37,445 nucleotides of DNA from Deltaproteobacteria bacterium (GTDB taxonomy: Bacteria; Myxococcota_A; UBA9160; UBA6930): the NCBI GenBank assembly GCA_029261815.1, contig JAJDAQ010000127.1:1-37445 (forward strand), in the 5' to 3' direction. Shown piece by piece: positions 25,229-32,015 of this stretch. Made by a program: the position numbers and the translations under genes. The notes under the pieces were generated by a model. That model was not told the origin of the DNA and searched no databases. It was given only the letters and a program-made list of their open reading frames with translations. Every line of letters starts with the position of its first letter. Within the stretch, counting starts at the first letter, position 1.

Positions 25229-25252
25229 CGGCTCCCCAGTTCCGGAGGTGGA

Positions 25253-26296
25253 ATGAAACTCGGACTCGCACTGCAATGGGCCAACCCCACGGTCCAGATC
25301 CCGATCGACCTCGTCCAACAGGCCGAAGCCCTGGGCTTCGACTCCGTATGGACGGCCGAGATCTATGGCCAGGATGCGATCACGCCTCTCGCGTGGATTG
25401 CGGCGCAGACGAAGCGGATCCGGTTGGGCACGGCCGTGATCCAGGCCGCCGCACGAACACCGGCGGCCACGGCTCTCGCCATGTCGACGGTGGACCAACT
25501 CGCCGGCGGGGGGCGCGTGATCATCGGAGTCGGACTTTCCGGCCCGCAGATCGTCGAGGGCTGGTACGGAATGCCGTGGGGAAGCCCCAACAAACGGCTG
25601 CGCGACTACGTGGAGATCATGCGCAAGGTCCTGAAGCGCGAAGGGCCCGTGACCCACGACGGCCCGGAGATCCAGCTCCCGTACCGCGGCCCCGGGTCGA
25701 GCGGACTGGGCAAGCCCCTCAAGAGCGTCCTGCACACGGACCCGGACACGCCGATCTACATCGGTTCCGGCGCCCCCGCGAACATCCGGCTCACCGGCGA
25801 GCTCGCCGATGGTTGGCTGCCCATGGGATACAACCCGGAAACGAAGGACACCTTCCTGCCGTGGCTCGAAGCGGGGCTATCGCGCTCGGGGCGAACGATC
25901 GCCGACCTGAAGATCCAGGGCGGAGGCACGGTCACGATCACGGACGACATCAAGGCCGCACTCGACGCGCAGAAGCCGTTCATCGGTTACTACGTCGGCG
26001 GCATGGGAGCCAAGGACAAGAACTTCCACAAGGAGATGATGGTCCGTCGCGGCTTCCCCGAGGCGGCCGACCGCATCCAGGAACTCTTCCTTGCCGGCCA
26101 TCGCGATGAAGCGTTCGCTGCCGTGCCCGACGAGTATGTCGACCAGGGCGCGCTACTCGGCCCCAAGGCCCGCATTCGTGAACGCTTCCGGCAATGGCAG
26201 GACCTTCCCGGCGTCGATGGCTACACCCTCCACAACGCGACGCCCGAAGTCATGGAATTCATGGCCGACCTGGCCGGAACGAGGGCAACAGCATGA
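25253..26296 (+). CDS. LLM-class, probably F420-dependent oxidoreductase (copy 3)
   Basis: A 347-residue luciferase-like TIM-barrel enzyme, the nearest relative in the window of copy 1: both share WTAEIYG/WTAEAYG, a GPQ(I/V)xEGW segment, SGLGKPLKSVLH/TGLGKPLKSIL and a YxGGMGAKDKNF/YIGGMGARDKNF segment. Family members use F420 to reduce or oxidise small molecules. The ATG has GGAGG upstream. It lies just right of the divergent spacer with the sulfatase operon, and its stop overlaps the HAD gene start (ATGA), so the two are coupled. It is not next to a GST, unlike copies 1 and 4. Confidence 0.92.
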   Translation: MKLGLALQWANPTVQIPIDLVQQAEALGFDSVWTAEIYGQDAITPLAWIAAQTKRIRLGTAVIQAAARTPAATALAMSTVDQLAGGGRVIIGVGLSGPQIVEGWYGMPWGSPNKRLRDYVEIMRKVLKREGPVTHDGPEIQLPYRGPGSSGLGKPLKSVLHTDPDTPIYIGSGAPANIRLTGELADGWLPMGYNPETKDTFLPWLEAGLSRSGRTIADLKIQGGGTVTITDDIKAALDAQKPFIGYYVGGMGAKDKNFHKEMMVRRGFPEAADRIQELFLAGHRDEAFAAVPDEYVDQGALLGPKARIRERFRQWQDLPGVDGYTLHNATPEVMEFMADLAGTRATA

Positions 26297-26946
26297 CCTC
26301 CTACAGCGAAATCGAAGTGGTGTTGTTCGACTTCGGCGGCGTCTTCACCCCCTCGCCCTTCACGGCCGTCGACGCACTCGGTGCCGAGATCGGCGCCCGT
26401 CCCGGCCAGCTCCAGACCATCGTGTTCGGGCCCTACCACCAGGACACGGACCACCCGTGGCACCGCCTCGAACGCGGAGAGCTCGCGTTGGTCGATGCGC
26501 GCAACGAGATCATGGCGCTCGGCAGGGCCGAGGGCATCGAGGTCGACCCGTTCCAGGTGTTCGCCCGCATGGTGAATGAGGACGGCGCGCGCGACGAGTT
26601 GGTCGCGCGAACACACGCTTTACGAGCCGCCGGCTTCCGCACAGGACTCATCACCAACAACGCGAAGGAGTTTCGCGAGGGATGGCGCAAGCTGGTACCC
26701 GCCGACGAGCTCTTCGAGGTCATCGTCGATTCCTCCGAAGAGGGCGTCCGAAAACCCGACCCGGAGATCTTCCACCGGACGTTGAAGCGACTCGGCGGCA
26801 TCGCGCCCGAGCGCGCCCTCTTCCTGGACGATGCTGCGAGCAACCTCGACGCGGCCGAGGCACTCGGCATTCGCGGCGTCCTGGTAACCGAGGATCTGTC
26901 TCCGACGCTGGCGCTCCTCGACAACGTGCTTGCGGAGAAACGTTAG
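26293..26946 (+). CDS. HAD-superfamily hydrolase
   Basis: A 217-residue HAD-type phosphatase or dehalogenase-like protein. Motif I is LFDFGGV with the nucleophilic Asp12; the residue two further on is Gly, not the usual Asp, a variant found in HAD-IA proteins such as the ACAD10/epoxide-hydrolase N-domain group. Motif II is GLITNN, motif III is RKPDPEIF with the lysine, motif IV is LFLDDAASNLDAAEALG. ATG overlaps the LLM stop by four bases, so the frame to the left (open to 26194) is not used. It ends four bases inside the end of the convergent FAD gene. The loss of the second motif-I aspartate raises doubt about ordinary phosphatase activity. Confidence 0.9.
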   Translation: MTSYSEIEVVLFDFGGVFTPSPFTAVDALGAEIGARPGQLQTIVFGPYHQDTDHPWHRLERGELALVDARNEIMALGRAEGIEVDPFQVFARMVNEDGARDELVARTHALRAAGFRTGLITNNAKEFREGWRKLVPADELFEVIVDSSEEGVRKPDPEIFHRTLKRLGGIAPERALFLDDAASNLDAAEALGIRGVLVTEDLSPTLALLDNVLAEKR

Positions 26947-28382
26947 GCGTTTCCCGCAGCGGCGTTGCGGCCAGCGATCCGTCCGAAGAACGTCGCATCT
27001 CCCAGCGACAGTCCACTCGAGTAGTCCCCGGCGCACACTCCGGCACTCGACCGGCCCGCGGCGTAGAGCCCCGGGATCACGTCGCCCTGGGGTCCGAGCA
27101 CCCGGGCTTCGACGTCGGTCACCATCCCGCCGAGTGTGAACGCGGCATAGAGGCAGTTTTCGGTCGTGCAGTCGATGGCCCCGAACGGCGCCTTCAGGAG
27201 CGGCTGGAGATACTCGGAGCGCTTTCCGAACGCCGGGTCCGTGCCGTCCGCGGCGTGCCGATTGTAGACGGCCATGGTTGCATCGAGACTCCCAGGCGGA
27301 AGCGAGAGTTCGCGTTCGAGTTCCTCGAAGCTCTCGCCGACCGCGGCGATTTCCTTGCAGTACGCGGGCTCCTCGAAGATGTCGTCGTCCACGATCAAGA
27401 ACGCGCGGCCGTCCTCGTGGAACAGGGCGCGTTCGCCGAGACGACCGTAGTAGGTGTCCTCGTTGATGAAGCGCTGACCCCGCCCATTCACCATCACACC
27501 GCGCTTCAGACCCCACGGCTGGGTCACCGGGAGTGAGATGGATGCCTTCTCCATATGGAGGGTCGCCGCACCGGCTGCGACGCCCAGGCGGATCCCGGAG
27601 CCATCGTCCCCATCACCGGCAACGCGCAGCTTGCAGCGCAGTGCACGGGGAACATACTGCTGCAACATCTCGTCGTTCAGGACGAACCCGCCCGTTGCAA
27701 TGACGACGCCTCCACGCGCGCGAATCGCAAGCGGCTCGCCAAAGTGCTCGGCCACGACGCCAACGACGACGCCGTCATCATCGAGCACGAGTTCGGTCAC
27801 CCGGCGATCACCGAGCACCCGAGCCCCCGAGCGTTCGGTCGATGCGCAGAGGTGTTGCATCAACAAAGGCCCCGTCTGATGGGTCTTGGCACCGACGTGG
27901 CCCCGTGGCGCAGGCCGCGCAATGTCACAGAACGGCGACGTCGTCTCTGCTCCCGAGTAGACCAGTCCGTCATCGGTCGGCGGCTCACCGCTGATCCCGG
28001 GGTAGTAGGTCTCCTTGTACGGGACCCCCTGCGCCTTCACCCACTCGAAGTGCTCGACGCTGCCATCGCAGTACCGGCGGATCTTGGGCTCGTCGGGGAC
28101 CTCGCCTACCGACGCCATCAGGTACTGGTACATGTCCTCGGGCGAGTCTTCGAACCCGCACGCGGTCTGGAGCGACGTTCCGCCGCCGAGATACAGGACA
28201 CCCCCGGACAGCGCCGAAGTCCCGCCTCCCCCACTCGCGCGCTCAAGGACGACGACATCGGCGCCCGCGGCACGTGCGTCGATGGCGGCCGCGGCACCAG
28301 CAGCACCGAGGCCAATGACACAGACATCCGTCTCGATGTCGAAGCTCGTGATGTCGCGATGCGAACGGATGCCTGCGCGCAT
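26943..28382 (-). CDS. FAD-dependent oxidoreductase, ketosteroid-dehydrogenase/fumarate-reductase type
   Basis: A 479-residue FAD_binding_2 flavoprotein. It has the dinucleotide motif VCVIGLGAAGAAA (20-32) ending at the ribose-binding Glu of VVLE, SGGVLYLGGGTSLQ, a second GGVVIATGGF segment and a C-terminal GLYAAGRSSAGVCAGDYSSGLSLGDATFFGR typical of 3-ketosteroid 1-dehydrogenase and fumarate-reductase-like enzymes. These desaturate or reduce ring carbons next to a carbonyl. I chose the ATG at 28382, with AGGGG upstream; the frame is open to 29003 but that part overlaps the SDR gene. It follows a hydroxysteroid-dehydrogenase-like SDR by 23 bp, so a steroid or other cyclic ketone is plausible; it could also reduce another enone. 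Confidence 0.9.
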   Translation of the reverse strand: MRAGIRSHRDITSFDIETDVCVIGLGAAGAAAAIDARAAGADVVVLERASGGGGTSALSGGVLYLGGGTSLQTACGFEDSPEDMYQYLMASVGEVPDEPKIRRYCDGSVEHFEWVKAQGVPYKETYYPGISGEPPTDDGLVYSGAETTSPFCDIARPAPRGHVGAKTHQTGPLLMQHLCASTERSGARVLGDRRVTELVLDDDGVVVGVVAEHFGEPLAIRARGGVVIATGGFVLNDEMLQQYVPRALRCKLRVAGDGDDGSGIRLGVAAGAATLHMEKASISLPVTQPWGLKRGVMVNGRGQRFINEDTYYGRLGERALFHEDGRAFLIVDDDIFEEPAYCKEIAAVGESFEELERELSLPPGSLDATMAVYNRHAADGTDPAFGKRSEYLQPLLKAPFGAIDCTTENCLYAAFTLGGMVTDVEARVLGPQGDVIPGLYAAGRSSAGVCAGDYSSGLSLGDATFFGRIAGRNAAAGNA

Positions 28383-28405
28383 GCAGCCCCTGGCGGTGAC
28401 GGCGT

Positions 28406-29200
28406 CTAGTAGCCGGGTTGAAACTTGATCCGGCGGCCCGCGGTCCAGCCAGCATCGACGGGATAGTCGGCCCCCGTACACGAGAGACTGTCGTCCGAGG
28501 CGAGAAAGAGCACCATGCGTGCGATGTCGCGAACGATCTCGATCCCGGGTCGTTCGCGGTTGTACGGAATCACGTCGTGGGTAAATGCCAGCGTGGTCAT
28601 GGCGTCGATCCCTTCCGGCATGAACTCCGCGCGCATGCCCGGGCCACCGGCCTCCGGACACACTGCGTTGACGCGGATTCCGTGCTTCCCGAGTTCGAGC
28701 GCGGCGACCCGCGTGAGCCCGCGGAGCCCCCACTTGGACGGCGCATAGGCCGACAACCCGTTCTTGGCCGACAGACCGTCCACGGACGAGACGTTCACGA
28801 TCGAACCGCCGCCGGCTTCGCGCATCCCGTCGGTCACGGCCTTGATGCCCAGGAACGGCCCGAGCTGGTTCACGCGCCAGACAAGCTCGGCATCTGCCGC
28901 AGTCGTCTCCTCGATCGCCTTGATCCGGATGATGCCGGCATTGTTCACGAGGATCGTCGGCGAAGCGTAGGCGGCCGCCGTCGTCTCCACGGCGTTTGCC
29001 CACGAGCCTTCGTCAGTGACGTCGAGCCGCACGAACGCGGCCGCGTCACCCAACTCCTGTGCCGTGGCGCGTCCTTCGTCCTCGAGCACATCGCCGATCA
29101 TGACGCGTGCACCCTCGGCCACCATCAGGCGGGCCGTTTCCGCACCCGTACCCCGTGCAGCGCCGGTGACCAGCGCGACCTTGTCGTCGAGTCGTCCCAT
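28406..29200 (-). CDS. SDR family oxidoreductase, hydroxysteroid-dehydrogenase-like
   Basis: A 264-residue classical SDR. The start MGRLDDKVALVTGAARGTGA and IGDVLEDEG closely follow the pattern of bacterial 3-alpha/20-beta hydroxysteroid dehydrogenases; TGAARGTG is at 12-19, NNAG at 86-89, Ser139 and Tyr152-x-x-x-Lys156 (YAPSK) complete the site. An aspartate after IG points to NAD rather than NADP. The ribosome site before the ATG is weak (AGG about eight bases away). It sits 9 bp after the DoxX gene and 23 bp before the FAD flavoprotein. The pairing suggests alcohol-to-ketone oxidation followed by ring desaturation, or the reverse; steroid specificity is inference. Confidence 0.92.
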   Translation of the reverse strand: MGRLDDKVALVTGAARGTGAETARLMVAEGARVMIGDVLEDEGRATAQELGDAAAFVRLDVTDEGSWANAVETTAAAYASPTILVNNAGIIRIKAIEETTAADAELVWRVNQLGPFLGIKAVTDGMREAGGGSIVNVSSVDGLSAKNGLSAYAPSKWGLRGLTRVAALELGKHGIRVNAVCPEAGGPGMRAEFMPEGIDAMTTLAFTHDVIPYNRERPGIEIVRDIARMVLFLASDDSLSCTGADYPVDAGWTAGRRIKFQPGY

Positions 29201-29209
29201 CTCCCGCGC

Positions 29210-29650
29210 CTAGAAGAGGACCGTGTCGAGCGCGATAGCGCCCGGACCGGTCAACAGGAACATGAAGCAGATGACGGCCAGATTGATCGTGTACTCGGCA
29301 CCCGGCGGATCATTCGTAATGAGGTAGCCGGCGCCCTTGTGCCCCATGAAGCCGGCGACCGCCATCGTCCCGATCAGCACGACGCAGGCAGGCCGGGTGA
29401 ACAGTCCGAGGGCGAGACAGAGGCCACCCGTGATCTCCGACAGCATCGCCATCCGGGCGTTCACGGCGGGCATTGGGACCCCGAGTTCTTCGAGCCAGCC
29501 CTGGAAGCCGGCGAGGTTGCCGGACCCCACGAGGCCGAGCTTTCCGAGCCCGTGAACGACGAAGCAGATGCCGATGAATGCACGCACGATGAAGAACGCG
29601 AGGTCCGTCAGTCCGTCGGTCGTGCCGGTCAGCCAGGTTCCGAGATCCAT
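29210..29650 (-). CDS. DoxX family membrane protein
   Basis: A 146-residue inner-membrane protein with four hydrophobic helices, the DoxX fold. The signature RAFIGICFVVHGLGKLG follows the first helix; a glycine- and aromatic-rich FLPLLL-type helix and GFMGHKGAGYLITNDPPGAEY come later. DoxX proteins are named after a thiosulfate:quinone oxidoreductase subunit, but most relatives are of unknown role, some linked to redox stress or thiol handling. ATG with GGAGG five bases upstream. It sits within the minus-strand run after the two DUF3604 genes and before the SDR and FAD genes, so it might connect that pathway to quinones; this is only a possibility. Confidence 0.88.
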   Translation of the reverse strand: MDLGTWLTGTTDGLTDLAFFIVRAFIGICFVVHGLGKLGLVGSGNLAGFQGWLEELGVPMPAVNARMAMLSEITGGLCLALGLFTRPACVVLIGTMAVAGFMGHKGAGYLITNDPPGAEYTINLAVICFMFLLTGPGAIALDTVLF

Positions 29651-29713
29651 GGAGTCCTCCGCAGGGAAACAAGACGGGAAGTGGTACCAGATCCCGGTCG
29701 GTGAGGCGCGATC

Positions 29714-31978
29714 CTATTGCGCCGAGAGCTGTGCGGTTGCGATCGCGTCGGGAAGCGGATCCACCCAGATCGGCGAACTCCAGGCCCGCGGCTCGTGGGG
29801 CGCGAGGCAATCGTCCGCGGCGCCGTCGGGTCCGGGACACAGCGACACCTCTTCGCAGCCTCCGTCGGCCCCCTCGCAGCGTAGGTTGGCCCCGTTGATC
29901 CCGGGTGCCTCTTCTTCGTACGCCCGCACGTAGTAGACGGACTCGCGCGCGTCGGAAGCGAAGGCCGGGTCGGCGAACGTGACGGCGCACCCCTCTGGAC
30001 TCGGGTCACACGCGAAGACGCGCCAGGGATCCTGGATGAGCGGCGCGATCTCCTCCTCGGGCGTTGCCTGCGGCGTGACCTTCACTACTTCGATCCGTGT
30101 GATGCTTCTCCGACGATCGCCCGGGTGGTAACACTCGCCTTTGCAGATCCGCTCGATCTCGTCGGGCCCCAAGGTCGCCGTCGCATCGTCCGGACACCCG
30201 GGAAGCTGGTCGAAGGAGCCGACCGCGCGCGCCTGGAAGATGGGGGGCTGCGACATCGTCACTTCGCTGCCCATGGGCGCGGCCTTGCCGCGAGAGCCCG
30301 GCGGGTTCAGCAGGTCGAACCACAGCAACATGCGCGGTCCCGAGGTGCCATAGACCTCGCGCCGCTGCATGCCGTCCCAGATCTGGGCGCGGTCGCGGCC
30401 TTCGGAATGCACGGCGATCAAGCCGCCCGTCGTAAAGAAACTGGCCTGCCGCTCGGTCTCGAACAGCGCGAAGCCAGAGAGATCGCTCTCGCTCCGGTCG
30501 AACGACACGGAACGCGGCGAGGGTTCGGTGGCAGGCGGGAGCATCGCGCCCGCAAGCGGGCTCCCTTCCAGCTCCTCCAGGTTCAACGACTCCGTCATCC
30601 CGCTTCGATGCACTTCCTTGTATCCGGTCCCGGGCCGCGCAAAGTGGTTGTCGCTCGAGGCCATGAAGCCCATGCGGAAGCGCGCGGGAGCATCGTCGTC
30701 CTCGTCGAAGTTCCCCAGGGCCAGGATGTACTGGGCCGAACTTGCGGGCCGATAGTTGAACGACGGCTGATCGCAATCGCGACACTGTCCTGAATCGAGC
30801 CAATCTTCGGCCGCTGCGCCCGGGACAGTGAGATGACCGGGAAGTCCGGCCGACGCATAGTGGGCACGCGCTTCCGCCGCTCGCTCTTCGCACTCCCCAT
30901 CGTCTTCGCCTGCCGCTGCACAGCGCTCGCGGATGATCTCGCCCGCCTGCCAGCAGGAAGGCAGGTATCCGGGCGAAGGCTCGGGACACACCGCATTGCC
31001 GTCTTCGTCGAAGGTCACGGCTCGGAAGTCTGCATAACGTTCGGAGTCTCCGTGACCCGAGTACACCTCGATGAGGCCCTGCCGCTCGGGGTCGTGCATG
31101 TCCCCGACCAACTGCTTGTCCCAACTGGAACCGGGCGGGGAGTACATGCCCCAGGTAGTGCCGTGCGGGATGACGATCGAGTCGTGCCCCCATTCATCGA
31201 GCTTGCGGTACAGGTCCGCCGGCGTCGCAGCCAGCTCGATGCAGTCGTCGGGTTGTTCCTTCACATGCACGTCGGGATCGCAGCGCGGCGTCGCCTCGGA
31301 CTCCCGCAAGAACCGGTTGTAGTCGTGGAAGCGCCCGCCGAGTCCCAATGCCGCGATCCCGCGCATCAAGATCGGCGGGTCGGAAAAGTCGGCTCCCTCT
31401 GGACGTAACGCGCCGACGGGCCGGGTCGGAATCCGATCGTCATCGGTATGGGCGAGCACGACGTTCTTGTGGCCGTAGTGATTGTCCGGCGTGGTGCCGA
31501 CCTGGGTCCACTCCCACCCGAGGAATGCGACCGTGTCGTTGACATCACCGGAAGCCGCATTGCAGGCGCGCACGGAGTCGACGCTCTCGCGCCAGTGCTG
31601 CGGAGTGAGATTCTCGGCATGGTCATTCAGGCTGAAAAAGTCGAGGGCCGAGCAGTGCCGGGCGAAGTCGCACGCGTCTGCCGGCGGATGCGCACCCTCG
31701 CTAGGCCCGATCGGCAGGCTGAACATGTAGGCGTCGAAACTGAAGGTCGTGTGCACGTGCAGGTCGCCGAAGAGGATCTGCTTGCTGCTCAACGCGCCGA
31801 CCGCATCGGCCGCCGTGGCTTGCGCCTTCCCGCGTGCCTTCACCAGGACTTCGCTACGGGCACTCGGGTTCGGCTCCCCGGGCGGCTCGTGGTCACCGAA
31901 GGCACCTCGACCCGCGGCCTGGCCCAGAAAGAACACCAGTATCAGAAGGGCCAGCAGGCCCAGTCCGAGGTTCCTCAC
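29714..31978 (-). CDS. DUF3604 (PHP-like) protein, paralog A
   Basis: A 754-residue member of DUF3604, a family of unknown biochemical role that resembles PHP metal-dependent hydrolases. An N-terminal hydrophobic helix (about 3-20) should export or anchor it. Metal-type motifs are GDLHVHTTFS (His74, His76), SLNDHAE (Asp119, His120), GWEWTQVG and SSDNHFARPG. Cysteines recur in pairs (CRDCDQPSFNYRP, CKGECYHPG, a cysteine-rich stretch near the C-terminus), which fits disulfides in the periplasm. Translation starts at GTG with GAGGAGGGG upstream. It lies 37 bp behind a paralog with the same residue numbering for His74, His76, Asp119 and His120. Substrate and reaction are unknown. Confidence 0.9.
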   Translation of the reverse strand: MRNLGLGLLALLILVFFLGQAAGRGAFGDHEPPGEPNPSARSEVLVKARGKAQATAADAVGALSSKQILFGDLHVHTTFSFDAYMFSLPIGPSEGAHPPADACDFARHCSALDFFSLNDHAENLTPQHWRESVDSVRACNAASGDVNDTVAFLGWEWTQVGTTPDNHYGHKNVVLAHTDDDRIPTRPVGALRPEGADFSDPPILMRGIAALGLGGRFHDYNRFLRESEATPRCDPDVHVKEQPDDCIELAATPADLYRKLDEWGHDSIVIPHGTTWGMYSPPGSSWDKQLVGDMHDPERQGLIEVYSGHGDSERYADFRAVTFDEDGNAVCPEPSPGYLPSCWQAGEIIRERCAAAGEDDGECEERAAEARAHYASAGLPGHLTVPGAAAEDWLDSGQCRDCDQPSFNYRPASSAQYILALGNFDEDDDAPARFRMGFMASSDNHFARPGTGYKEVHRSGMTESLNLEELEGSPLAGAMLPPATEPSPRSVSFDRSESDLSGFALFETERQASFFTTGGLIAVHSEGRDRAQIWDGMQRREVYGTSGPRMLLWFDLLNPPGSRGKAAPMGSEVTMSQPPIFQARAVGSFDQLPGCPDDATATLGPDEIERICKGECYHPGDRRRSITRIEVVKVTPQATPEEEIAPLIQDPWRVFACDPSPEGCAVTFADPAFASDARESVYYVRAYEEEAPGINGANLRCEGADGGCEEVSLCPGPDGAADDCLAPHEPRAWSSPIWVDPLPDAIATAQLSAQ

Positions 31979-32015
31979 GGCTTCCCCTCCTCAGAGAAAT
32001 CGACGAGGAGTGAGG

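Noticed and set aside
24169-26109. Plus-strand open frame of about 646 codons across the sulfatase and the LLM gene
   Set aside because: It is antisense to the sulfatase and out of frame with the LLM gene; the product is arginine- and proline-rich with no domain. Typical empty frame of GC-rich DNA.
26943-29003. 686-residue extended form of the FAD flavoprotein
   Set aside because: The extra part overlaps the SDR gene in another frame and has no motif; the ATG at 28382 has a ribosome site and begins just before the FAD-binding domain.
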